From Protonemura montana (Eukaryota > Arthropoda > Insecta > Plecoptera > Nemouridae): DNA of 64,000 nucleotides. Position numbers and translations under genes: made by a program. The notes beneath the pieces are model-generated. The model searched no databases and was not told the DNA's origin. It saw only the letters and a list, made by a program, of their open reading frames with translations. Shown in pieces: positions 24,701 to 35,180 of the stretch (positions are counted from its first letter, which is position 1; each line of letters opens with the position of its first letter). The stretch is from contig OX387607.1 of the NCBI GenBank assembly GCA_947568835.1, forward strand, positions 3,844,001 to 3,908,000, read 5' to 3'.

Positions 24701-25340
24701 ACAACTGACATTGCCATTGAGTACATTTTGATAGATTGCTTCCTGTTTTACATTCCGTCGATAGCCTATCATCCGAAAAGCAACGCGAAGCGAACCATGT
24801 CGAAATTGATGACCCGCGTTTGCAGCGAGATCGCCTCCATGTCCGAGCTCGTATGTCGCCACCGCGTCGGGTGTGCCCCTTTCGGTCGACAATGAAACGC
24901 ACACTTTCGTCCCCCCGTCGGTTAGTTCATTCGACTTGATGTGTGGCGTTGCTAAAACATTAGCTCGTAAAAATAAACACAGCCAGTACACCAACCAACA
25001 TGGTGTCTTTACGACCAAGACTTACCCACGGAGGTTTACTGCACTGCACTCTGGTCTCTGCCCCTCGCGGGACTAGAGATGACACTCATCTTCTTTACTC
25101 TGTCTGGGACGACACTAAAACTCGACTAATGTAATCACATTTTACACAGGCTACCACTCGTGTTCAATATGCAATTCGGGCAATTTGTGTGGGCTTTTTT
25201 CTAGAGGACGTTTTGCTAAGCGTTAGTTGATGCTGTGGTTAATTCAGTTGTGTTAATTTAGGAATCTTAATTATCACAACTACCTCTTGAGCAGAGCTTG
25301 TATGATGAGTCTGTTTTTTTTTCTCAATCGCTTACACATG
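21773..25340. other. Non-coding
   Basis: No supported gene. Several overlapping frames at 22680-23540 and 24650-25080 exist on both strands at once, which is the pattern of chance ORFs in CpG-rich patches. There is a poly-A of 12 at about 24688. Confidence 0.5.
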
Positions 25341-25341
25341 T

Positions 25342-25472
25342 TATTTTATTATTATCAACACTATAACCGTCTCAAAAATTGATGCCCAAAAGGGCACACG
25401 AACCCCAATCTCCACCTATCGCGGGTGTTGCTCTAAACCATTGAGCTAATTGGACACTGGCTTTTTGAGACG
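25342..25472 (-). mobile_element. tRNA-derived SINE (complete short copy)
   Basis: On the minus strand the element starts with a tRNA-like head at 25455-25384: GTCCAATTAGCTCAATGGTT contains a perfect A box (TAGCTCAATGG), the D stem GCTC/GAGC pairs, and GGGGTTCGTGTGCCC is a worn B box. The acceptor 5' end and TTTTGGGC partly pair. The head resembles isoleucine/lysine-class tRNAs, but the anticodon loop lacks U33. A short body follows and an AT-rich tail, GATAATAATAAAATAA, ends near 25342. The head is bracketed by an 11-bp inverted repeat (CGTCTCAAAAA 25368-25378 against TTTTTGAGACG 25462-25472). Confidence 0.65.
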
Positions 25473-25672
25473 ATTTTAGTGTATTTGATGAGAATGACAG
25501 TTCTCTAAGGCGTAGAACCATGAGGCTGCGATTTTTCACAGTTACTCTGATTCTAGTGGCGCTTTATCATGTCACAACATGTCAAACTCGAATAACTCCA
25601 ATTTGACTTTGGATTCATTGCTGTATTAGGATGAAATGTTATTTATATTGCAAACGCTTGCAATGCGCGGGG

Positions 25673-25800
25673 TATTTTATTATTATCAACACTATAACCG
25701 TCTCAAAAATTGATGTCTAAACAGGGACATGTATAAAATATTTTGGTGGAGGAGCCAGGTTGTTGCTCTGCGGGTTGCATTCAGGGGCGAACTGAATATT
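25673..25800 (-). mobile_element. tRNA-derived SINE, second copy
   Basis: 43 bases at 25673-25715 are identical to 25342-25384, the 3' body and tail of the neighbouring element. Similarity continues more weakly into the B-box region (ATGTCCCTGTTTAGACATC against GTGCCCTTTTGGGCATC). Beyond that, on the minus strand, lies CCCTGAATGCAACCCGCAG and GGCTCCTCCACCAAAATA, a block also present at 45557-45605 and 45733-45775. This copy is either diverged in its head or fused to another repeat. Confidence 0.55.
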
Positions 25801-25830
25801 ATTCAAATAAAGTTTGAAACATGTGTACCA

Positions 25831-26112
25831 ACTTAACTAGCAGAAACTACTTTCACAATGACCTATTGTTTTTGTGGCGCTTGCAATTAACAAACGCCCT
25901 TTTTTTCTGTTCCAGGACGTGGTCTATGAGAGACTTCTGAACCTCCTGGAATAAAAACCCGATGGTGAGTAGTCATGTTTAATGTGATCCTGAAGATTGG
26001 AAACAATTCGCTGTCTGCTTTTCACCGACATGAAAAAAAAGGAGCCTGCTCATACATAATTCGTGTTTTGCTGAATTCTCTTGCGGGTGGCCATTGTTCT
26101 TGTTTAGGTTGC
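25831..26112. other. Non-coding
   Basis: Nothing supported between the SINE pair and the poly-A run. Confidence 0.5.
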
Positions 26113-26138
26113 AAAAAAAAAAAAAAAAAAAAAAAAAA
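26113..26138. repeat. Poly-A (26)
   Basis: An uninterrupted run of 26 A follows GGTTGC. It could be the tail of a small unrecognised plus-strand retroposon. No target duplication is obvious. Confidence 0.9.
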
Positions 26139-26875
26139 CGTATCGTCCGGCCTCGCGAGAATTTGCCGAGAGAAAACAAAAATAACACTCGCTGAATAAA
26201 TTATCAGTTTATTTGAGAGAAAAACCCCCGAGTTAGCCACCAAGGCAAAGCGCTCGAACGAAAGATTTGATTAAAAGATCAAAGGATTTGCATGTTATTC
26301 TTTCAGTAAAAAGGGGTGTGAGAGAAGCGCTAGTGGTCGGGCTATACACAATTCTAAAATACCTTGAACCAGTTCTGACATCTCTTTTGTGAAAACTTAT
26401 CATTTTAAATTCACAGCTCTCGCGCACAAAAGCGAAATTCTGAAGTTTTATTTTATTCAAAACACTTACACAGCTCCTTGCAAAACTGTGGGTTAAGGTT
26501 ATCACATCTGTGAAAAATATGTTTGTATCAATCTTAAAAATATGTCTACCTTTTTAAGACACACACACGTACCTTACGACACGGTGCGACACATTATCAT
26601 AAAACCCGTGCGGAGTTAGCAACCTCGATTTCTATGTCGAAATGGCCTGAACTTCGCAGCGATATCGACAACGAACATGCAGCACTCACGAGCACCTTTT
26701 ACGATTTCCTTCCTCGTTGCCGTAGGCGTCATGCTCGTCGAGCCTCGTTTTATTATTTCATAAAAATTGTGTTCCAATTTGTAAAAGAAAGAGGAAACAG
26801 GGAGAAAATTACGCTAGCTTTTTGCAACGGATGGTTGTTCTCCGGTATGAAAAAAAAAAAAAACTTTTCAAAGTG
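26139..26875. other. Non-coding
   Basis: No supported gene. Confidence 0.5.
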
Positions 26876-26945
26876 GTAATGTGTCATCGATTCGAACCCG
26901 CGACCTCTAACAAAGAGCATCTCGGTCTGTCTGCTCGCTCTATTC
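26876..26945 (-). pseudogene. tRNA-like relic (3' half)
   Basis: On the minus strand GGTCGCGGGTTCGAATCGATG is a strong B-box match preceded by CTCTTTGTTAGAG, an anticodon-arm-like hairpin whose loop would place TGT at the anticodon. The T stem does not close and no acceptor pairing is visible. It is probably the head of a decayed tRNA-derived SINE. Confidence 0.4.
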
Positions 26946-28064
26946 TCGCGTTTGTTATTATCTTGGAAATTGAATATTATTCTTCATAACTTTCGCAAAA
27001 CTTTTCACTTAGCACAGCGGTGACGCGACGCGATTGGTGCTCGGATTGTGAGCGAAACTTTCGCGCGATTTGAAAATAATAACGAACGCGTGGAAACACA
27101 AACTGGCGAGTAAGGAAGAGAGAGGAACATAGGCAAGGCGTGATGTGCTTTCTTTCTCAGTTTTGCCCATCGTTCAGAAGCTCTTTTCATCTGGTAATTG
27201 ATTGAAGAATCATTGCAAACCACTCTTCACTTCAGACTAATCGAATACTCATACTTTCAATCAAGTTAGACTCGCACTTTTTTTTCTTGCGCCGCCAAAC
27301 GAAATTAAATCTCTGCTCGTTTTTCTTTAGTTTATCAATAAATCAAAGGTGATATTTTGTTTCTTATAACTGCACTGAAAACCTCGAATCAAATTCTATT
27401 AGATCAAACGTCTATTCTTGCTGCACAAGCTGAAGATAATATCACTAACATAGTTTCAATAATTCTTTATTAACAAATGACCTCAAAGAGTTAATTTATC
27501 AATAGTTTTAATTAAGTGCTAAATTACATCAATCGTTTATATCATACATTTATAATTTTTTCCATCTTTAGTCAGGAGCTAGTACATGTACTAGCTCTAT
27601 GTATATGTTAATGCGAATTACAAAAAAATATCAGAATAGTAATTGAAACCAGAATTCAGTGGTTGTTTGATACTTTGGCAACCAAACTAGTTTTTCATTT
27701 CTGTTCTGCAAAACACTTCTGACACCCAGCGTTCTTTCTCTCTGAAACGCCGTCTTCTTAGCTCGTAGATCCAGCTTGTCTTCGAGACGTAGCCTTCTGA
27801 TCGCCCTCCAGCATGTTTTGGTACATCCTACAGGAGCGTCTCGACGTGTTTGCCAACGACACAAGTGTTTGCGTATTGGAAGTAGCAGACTTTCTTTGGC
27901 TCAAGAGGCTTGTCGTGACGTCGTGTCTGCAAATCTTACATTTGTCGGCACTCTGCCCAGAGGAGAGGTTTTTCTTACAATTTATCTTTGAGGAAGTGTG
28001 CTTTTTTTTAATTTAATATTTATAAAAAGCTTGTTGAACAAGTGTAAAGTCAGGCAATTAAAGT
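26946..28064. other. Non-coding
   Basis: Overlapping frames occur on both strands at 27631-28016. One minus frame near 27950 contains C-x2-C but breaks after about 60 codons. Nothing here is convincing. Confidence 0.4.
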
Positions 28065-28760
28065 CAGCTGTTAGATTTTATGATGAAAAACCAAACTCTA
28101 TTGACTTGCTCAACAATATGATATTCCCTCGGAGCATGAAGAGCATACACTCTTCTTAAGGTCTTTAAATCTCACTTTATCAGGAGTCTTTGGCTCTAAT
28201 CCGTAGCGGCTAATATTTCATATAGACATAAGACTCTGCAACAGTATTTATAAAAATATATCTATTTCGTAAAGCATTTCAAAATGTATCTCATAAAATT
28301 AGTTACCAAAAAATATGAGGGTGCTTGAAGCCAAGTCAAACTCTACCTCCGACCTGACAAACCAATTTTCCAGAGAACATTTTCGTGACAAAAAAAAAAC
28401 GGTAATTTATTAGAAAATTGTCAAAGCCAGAAGACCTTTTCCAGATTATGACACAGCAAGTTCAGCGAACTGCTATCAGCATGAGCTCACTCTTTGATGG
28501 AATTAGACCCAGCCCTACGAGGTCGCCAATGGAAGACATTACAGACGGTTCATCCACATCGTGATACCATTTTAGGTTCGCGAAGCAATCCCGTGTTTTC
28601 ATCTCGTCGTTCCATCATGCCTTTACTTAGTTGCAGTCACTAACTGCACATCGGACATTCAAGACGGCTTCATCCTACAAAAATACCTCATAAATACATA
28701 GGAAAAAGAATGGACATTGATGAATGGACCTTCTAACGGTTTTTATCGCCCTAACAGGAA
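28065..28760 (+). pseudogene. Decayed coding-like tract
   Basis: A series of protein-like segments on the plus strand change register at several points: about 28067-28160, 28317-28416, 28412-28562 and 28575-28770. The most convincing (28412-28562) is a 50-codon frame containing KPEDLFQIMTQQVQRT and PSPTRSPMEDITDGS. The segment before it ends in a run of ten A, a common place for a frameshift. Stops and frameshifts mean it cannot be functional. I do not recognise the family. The evidence is composition only, and other regions of this window can also look protein-like by eye, so confidence is low. Confidence 0.3.
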
Positions 28761-29509
28761 ACGATGATAATCTTAGACTCTGTTGCAGTCATATCTCATG
28801 TCTCTCATCCGGTTTCACCCAGAGATTATTAACAGATTCAAGCCAGAGCGTTGTGAAAATCTCATGCACTATATATACAGCTAGTTTTCCAGTCTTCGGG
28901 CTGGGATGACAGTTTTTATTCTATCAAGGTGTCATATAGTGGCGACAACGGCTTAGCCCTGCGGTCTACACGTTTGTTTGCTAGGATGGAACCGTGCCTT
29001 GTTTGATGCATGGTTAGTGGGGCGGGGGGGAAAAGGGACAGTCCCCCGACTGTCCTCCCTTTGGCTGTCGACCGCTGGGACTACACGGCGGTGTTGAAAT
29101 CAATCAAAGGCTGTAGACGGAGTTTGTCAACTTCAATACAAACAACGAGGTGAGGCGATTGTTGTATAGCTTTGCGATGTTGCTGACAAAGCTCGGTGTT
29201 GAGAATTGGTTGCTGTTGTCAACGGTGAGATCTGATCTCGAAGATGTGAAAAAATAGATGATCTTATATGTTCGAAGACTTAATTAAGATTTTTGACCGA
29301 GATGAAACGGCTGCAAAGATTTGGGAGTTTTAAGAACGCTTTTCTAATGTCAACTGACACTGAGAAAGAGGGCAGCAGAAAGTGACATGTAATGAGAGCT
29401 AGAAATTATTTTGAGATAATAAAAGACATTCGAGATTAACTCCCGTATCGTCTTTAAAACCCACTCAATATTCAACTTCAATGTAAACTATCGGATTATT
29501 TGATTGGTT
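28761..29509. other. Non-coding; GC-rich hairpin at 29036
   Basis: The GC-rich patch 29010-29110 contains a perfect 8-bp inverted repeat with a four-base loop: GGACAGTC (29036-29043), CCCC, GACTGTCC (29048-29055). Nothing else is supported. Confidence 0.5.
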
Positions 29510-29787
29510 CATTTATTTGTGGAACTTAAAAACGCACTATTTTGACAACGGGCACTGCGGCACTGGTATAATGACCGTTGCAGCGAACAGGAGCAGGATT
29601 CCTAAGCAAATTCATGCTGTTGAGTGTTTGATAAGCAAGGCGAATGAAATTGTTGTACTAAATTTCATCCCTTCAACCTCTCTCCCGAACAGAACTGGTC
29701 ATGTGTACGATGGTCACCCATCCAATACCTGATCCACCGCAGTGTTGCTTAACTATATCGGTGTTTCCAATATGCCAAACCGTTAGC
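29510..29787 (-). mobile_element. 5S-SINE, internally deleted copy
   Basis: Read on the minus strand it begins ACGGTTTGGCATATTGGAAA and keeps the C box (GGATGGGTGACC, complement of 29710-29721). The stretch holding the A-box start (TTCTCGTTAGATCACCGA) is deleted, leaving CACCGATATAGTTAAGC. The middle of the body is also missing: sequence jumps from CAGCATGAATTTG... to ATACCAGTGCCGCAG. It ends with an A-rich tail near 29510. It could not be transcribed normally from the damaged promoter. Confidence 0.88.
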
Positions 29788-30763
29788 CGACTTATTTTAT
29801 GCATGCCGCTCGAAACGATCTCGCACACACTTTCGATCCTTTCTTTGTTCTCATTTTGAGCACGTTCACAAACTGAACGCATTGTGAGACGCATTACCAT
29901 TTTGCATATTCATCACTCTCGTCGCCATCGTAAACGCATTCCGTCGATCATTTACATATGTAAGCAATTGACGTACATACGTAATGAAATGCCCGCCATC
30001 GTAGCATAAAGTGTTAATCTCACAATATCTACCGAAGAAACGGATCCTGTGCGATCTGGAAACGGGTAGTGGCACATGCTGTTAATTTCAAGCCAGGGAG
30101 TTTTGCATTTTGATGAGCGTAAATTTGCAATTTTCCTGGTTGTTATTACGGCTGTAGCAAAGTGAGCCGGTGGTTTTGCGTTTGGATGACAGCTTGTCTG
30201 ATTTACCACACAGCCAGCCGGATGAATGAAGGGCCGTTTTTATAACTTAGGTGGAACAAAACCAAAGACACGTTTAACTGGATTTATAATCAACCCCTAT
30301 TTAAACTCAGTTTTTTTTTATTGATGAGCGTGGCAAGCGAAGCAAAATCTTCAATTTCCCGAACCACATAAAAATCACTTGTTTTTATTTTATTTTTTTT
30401 TGCGCGGTTTTGTTCGCGCTCTAGCACCCAGACGCCTGCTTCGATTTCAACGAAATTCACAGACGACTGTTAGCAACTTAGACCCGTGCGTTTTTTTTTT
30501 GTAACAAAATCGGTCAAATAGTTTTGAAAATATTCAATATTTACGAAATATTTCAGATTTTTTATAACCGTTTTGAAGTTTTGCCTCCGAAAGTGTTTGA
30601 TTTTTTTTTTACCTTACTCTGGAAAGATTTGTAATAGAACAAAATAATGTAGTTTTGATTTTTTTGAGTCTGTATGTGTTTTTTTTTTCTCTTTTTATTC
30701 AAAAATCTCCGGCTTAATTTTGTCCATTTTGGCTGTTTTGCGATATAGCTACGAAAAACAAAA
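29788..30763. other. Non-coding
   Basis: Overlapping minus-strand frames at 29866-30209 have no recognisable content. A/T homopolymers are common at 30310-30700. Confidence 0.5.
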
Positions 30764-31202
30764 CCGAACGGTTTGGCATGCTGGAAACACAAGTTCTCAT
30801 GAGATCACCAAAGTTCAGCAACACTGCACTGGATCAGGTATTGGATGGGTGACTTTTATACACATGACCAGTTATGTTCTGGAGAGAGGTTGGAGGGATG
30901 AAATTTAGTACATCAACGTCATTCGCCTTGCTTATCAACTTCTTGACAGCATGGATTTTTGGAGAAATCCTGTTTTTCGCGTTGTACCGTCCATCGAAAG
31001 GGACGTTAAGCCGGTGGTCCCCTTGGTGCTATTCGACAGGAGTAGGCTACGTGCCGGCACCGGGTTTCCCCTCCTCCGTTCTAGGCTAGGTTAGGTTCAT
31101 CATCATCCTCTCAATCATCCGCTTATTCACCGACGCCATTAGACCAGTGCCGCAGGGCCAGTTGTCAAAATCGAGCGTCATTAAACTCAACAATCATAAT
31201 TT
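30764..31202 (+). mobile_element. 5S-SINE, copy with A-rich target duplication
   Basis: Starts CCGAACGGTTTGGCATGCTG. A-box region GATCACCAAAGTTCAGC is at 30803-30819 and the C box, changed to GGATGGGTGACTT, is at about 30845-30857. The body includes GGGACGTTAAGCCGGTGGTC and GTGCCGGCACCGGGTTTCC, and the 3' signature GCGTCATTAAACTC precedes an A-rich tail. AAAAACAAAA flanks both ends (30754-30763 and 31203-31212), a plausible but low-complexity 10-bp target-site duplication. Confidence 0.92.
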
Positions 31203-33283
31203 AAAAACAAAAAACAAACCACGTTCACCATGTGAACGCATTCAAAACAGCTGCATTTCAAAACAGCTGTTTTTCTGTGTAACTCAGCTTACTGCAAAGC
31301 AACGACAAAGTTTGCGGTCTAAAAAGCACGTATCGACGGTATACAAAAAATAAAATACACCTTTTATCAGTATTCGCTTGCGTCGTCAATGCCCCTTGGG
31401 AAATGTTCTGGACCCGGCCTATTCTTGTCAACAATGCCTGTCTTCTCTGTCGCATACATCCAGCGTATGCCTGGTAGGTACCTCACTTCGGCAACGTAAT
31501 GTTATCATCTTCTTCGCAAAATACAAGCGTGCAACATACGCCTTCGTGTTCCCGTGACGTCAAAAGCGAGCAGCGCAATGTTATTCCCAAAGGATTTTCA
31601 ACGGGAGTCCCTTGGGAGTATGCCATGGAAAACATAACACATCATTTTCAGTGTACATGTCAACTTCTGGTGCGTTTTTTTTTTTAATATCGCTGATAAC
31701 AGATTAGTTAATGAGCATGCAGTTGAGGAATGTGTGATGAAAATCGGATGACTTTTTTTTTCATATAAGCAGAGTGATTAAAAACGCAATACGTGCACGT
31801 TTTATGAAATTAAATTTTTTTATAGAAGTGTGTATTACAGATAAAGGAAACATCTACAGATATACACGTACAGAGATGCACCTACAGATATAGGGGCTTT
31901 GAAAAACATATTACGGTTGCGCGTTAAAGAAAATGAAAACCGGTAATAACGTACAGCTTCTAAAGTGAATAACTTTAATCTTAGGCAAAAATAATCAATT
32001 AAAGTCGAAGAGAGAGAGAGAGAAAGAAAGAGGAAAAAGAGACGGAGAACGCTGTAAAGTAGATCAAAGGGTTGCGATTCTTCTTTGAAAGAATGTTCGT
32101 AATGAACAAATTCAGAGAGGTATGTGATTCAGTGTGACTAGCAAGACGGTAATATTGAAGAAGTTACACGAAGGTTTTCCACGGGCAAAGTGTCTTCTGT
32201 CGCGTGATGGATTTCATTATCAAGTGGCCCTTTTCGCGTTCGGACGCGGATTCTCGGTATTAAACACCCAACGGGGTGAAAGAGTTTCATTTGTTGCTTC
32301 AAATACAAATGGAATTAAAATCAAAAGATGAAAGGAATAGATTAAAATGTAGTGTCAATGAGTTCATGAGGGTGGCGCTTTATTGAAATGAACTAAGATG
32401 CGTTACGATTTATTGTAAAGTGAGCAAAACTGTAATTATTTACTCAGTAAAACAGATTTTTTTTTAATCCTAACTGGTTTTTGGGAAAATGATGGCACGA
32501 ACGAAATTTAAGTTGCGTCTTAGCACTTTTTTTCTTTCTTTATGTATATATCTCTGTTTTTGTTCTTAAATCGTGGATCTCCTTGTGATTCTTATGGTAT
32601 TTTTGGTTTACTAGAGGCCCTTTAAAATTCGTGTCATCGTGCATTTTATCCACCGAAACCATACTTGCAAATTGCATCCTTAAAAGATTTTGATGAATTT
32701 TTTTCGTAAATCTTTGTTTGAAGCTAAACCATCTAGCCATTTTTTTTAAGGTGGCATATCTTTGTTAAGAAATTTCAGAGGTTTTCTGACAATTTTATCC
32801 CAACCAGTAAAAAAAACCAGGACCAGTAGCAAAAACTATCAAAAACACATACAAAAATCATATATTTTTTTTATTATATGGGAGGGGGTGGAGTCAAACT
32901 GAGTCTTTGCTATGCTCGCAAAGCTCATTCAATAATTTTGAAAACTTTTTCATACCACTTCCTACGCACCGAGAGCCTTGGTCGGTTTTACCAAGCAGGT
33001 TGGTTAGGTTATCTTTGGTTAGGTTAAGGTTAAAGTTCTATTTCTACGATGTACCACCTTATGTATTCTTGCGACGGCTTGAGCAAGAACTCCATGCGTG
33101 TGCTTATCAGATCTTGCCAGACTGGCATCTTTCAACGCAGGAAATTGTTAATTTCCCGCCGAACAACCACTTCTGCGAAGAGTGACAATATTTAAACAAT
33201 GAAATATTATACAGAAAGATCAACACATTTGCTTCCGTGTAAAACGGAACGGATTCCAGCACACAAACACACACACAGATACA
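31203..33283. other. Non-coding; weak exon-like segments at 31370-31670
   Basis: Two overlapping plus-strand frames at about 31330-31500 and 31475-31687 look somewhat protein-like, but they overlap in different registers and neither has a known domain. A (GA)n tract lies at 32007-32034. On the minus strand, 32885-32935 holds a GTTTGACTCC B-box-like sequence after a CTTTGC/GCAAAG hairpin, possibly another tRNA-like relic. Confidence 0.35.
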
Positions 33284-33300
33284 AAACAGGTATACAAACA

Positions 33301-33756
33301 CCGAACGGTTTGGCGTGTTAGAAACACCGGTTCTTGTTAGATCACCGAAGTTAAGCAACACTGCGCTGGGTCAGGTATTGGATGGGTGACCATCAAACAC
33401 TTTAGGTGACCATCATACACATGATCAGATCTGTTCGGGAGAGAGGTTGGAGGGATGAAAGTTAGTACAGCAACTTCTTTCGCCTTGCTTATCAACCTCT
33501 CGACAGCATGGATTTGTTGAGAAATCCTGTTGTTCGCGACGTACCATCCTTCGGAAGGGTTGTTAAGCCGGTGGTCCCCTTGGTGCTCTTCGATAGGAAA
33601 AGGCTTAGTGCCAGTACCGGGTTTCCCCTCCTCCCTTCTAGGCTAGTTTATGTTCATCGTCATCTTCATATTCATCGGGTCATTCATCGACGTCATTAGA
33701 CCAGTGCCGTAGTGCCAGTTATCAAAACAGTGCGTCGTTAAACTCCAATAATGATC
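33301..33756 (+). mobile_element. 5S-SINE with clear target-site duplication
   Basis: The best-preserved insertion. The head has GATCACCGAAGTTAAGC (about 33340-33356) and the C box GGATGGGTGACC (33380-33391). A small internal duplication of GGTGACCATCA-ACAC follows (33385-33420). The body includes GTTAAGCCGGTGGTCCCCTT and GTACCGGGTTTCCCCTCCTC, and the 3' end is CAGTGCGTCGTTAAACTCCA with ATAATGATC. The insertion is flanked by AAACAGGTATACAAACA (33284-33300) and AAACAGGTATCCAAACA (33757-33773), 17 bases with one mismatch. This fixes both boundaries and shows target-primed insertion. Confidence 0.96.
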
Positions 33757-33773
33757 AAACAGGTATCCAAACA

Positions 33774-35054
33774 TACCGCACTAAAGTGGCGACTGTAAAA
33801 CTCCAAAGGCAAAATGTGTCAGGAAATGTTTCACTTGTCTCTTATATTGTTGGTAGCAATGCGATTTGGGTAACAGAATATTTTTCTATATTCGTCACAA
33901 GCCTTGGCGTCTCTTTGTCATCCGTATAGGGCGCGACCCAAATGCAATTTCCCAACGATTTGGAGACGGCACATATTTCTCTCCGGATAATATCTCCAGT
34001 CGTCTCACGGTGAGGGATTCGGCTGTCGCCACCATTTTGCCAGCCAAGCGATGAACAAAAAATGCATTATTAAGTTATGCTTGCGAAATTCGACGACTGG
34101 CTATATTCTGTAGTGCGCAAACATCTCGTAATAACGGGAAAATTCGGGAAACGAGATGGGATCAACAGAAATTTTCGGGATGAAACGAAGCCAGGCGTCT
34201 ATCTTTATTTATACATTTTCTCTTAAAATTTTAAGTTGTGCAGTAAAATTTTCTCTGCTCTCCGAGGGACATAAAATATCTTCGTTTTGTTATTAGAAGT
34301 ATTATATCGTGCGCAAGTCGACTGGAATATTTGATTAAGTAGCCGAGAAGATTTAATGGAACGAACGTCGCTAGTGGAATCTGCGAGATGGAGATATGAG
34401 AGCGCTTGGAAAAGAAGACGGTGGGCGAATTGTTGAAAAGAGCTGCATGAAGATCTAGGTACCTTGCACACTGCCGTCTGCAAGCTATCACAAACATCTT
34501 TACTTGGAATAAATATTTGAACAAGCCACGGTGGAGCGACGGGAAAAAAAGCGGCAGAGAGTTTCCGGGGAACATTTCCCTTTTTTTCCTGGTGTGTGTG
34601 TATGTGTCAGGTAGTATATGTGAGTTTGAACATTTTTTTTTTTTGAGCAGACTTTTGTATAGGTGGGCGCCGAAGAGGGAAACTCAACTCACTCGAGAGC
34701 TCTCGAAAATTTCAGAGCCTTTTTTCAGGGCCCAAATCTTGTTTTTTTTTCAAGTCGTTGAGGTTTTTGGCCACGTTTACACGCATTACTTAATGTTTGC
34801 TAACTATCAAAATGTGTTTTTTTCGTTTTTAAAGTTTTTAGACTCATGCCTAAAAAGTTTTGAAAAAAATATTAACCCAAAGTTTTAAAGGCCATGTAAA
34901 ATCAACTGATATCTGAATTTCATTTGTACAATTTCCAGTAAAAAAATTCTGCCAGTAAAAGACTCCTGTCTATGGTTAAAACCAAATGGATACCTTTATC
35001 TTTTTGTCGTTACCTCCATTTCTCTTTTTAAAGTTCAGTATTTAAACTTTTTCA
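33774..35054. other. Non-coding
   Basis: Overlapping frames at 34223-34888 occur on both strands. Poly-T runs contribute phenylalanine-rich translations. No gene is supported. Confidence 0.5.
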
Positions 35055-35180
35055 ACTCCCAAGTTGATTAAAACAGTTGTCAAGGCGACTTTCAATCATA
35101 CGCAGAGAAATTTAGATGTTTCAGTGAGCTAGAGACTAAACGCAGGGTTACAAATTGCTGTAATACCGGTCATAACTGGA
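35055..35180 (+). repeat. Interspersed repeat C, copy 1
   Basis: Shares an ordered set of blocks with 53940-54100 and, in its second half, with 51898-51963: GACTT-CAATCA..CAG-GAAA, GATGTTTC-GTGAG-T, then a TTA-AAAT-TTG-TAAWACC-like block. Three diverged copies imply an old dispersed element, probably a SINE or MITE. No promoter or tail is identified. Confidence 0.5.

Noticed and set aside
24653..25076. Frames of 67-118 codons on both strands
   Set aside because: Mutually overlapping on both strands with no domain, typical of chance frames.
25384..25455. Functional tRNA gene
   Set aside because: The anticodon loop lacks U33, the T stem is mismatched, and the unit continues into a SINE body and tail.
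31330..31687. Two protein-like frames as a gene
   Set aside because: They overlap in different registers and both look plausible by eye, which shows that visual protein-likeness is weak evidence; no domain or clear splice sites.
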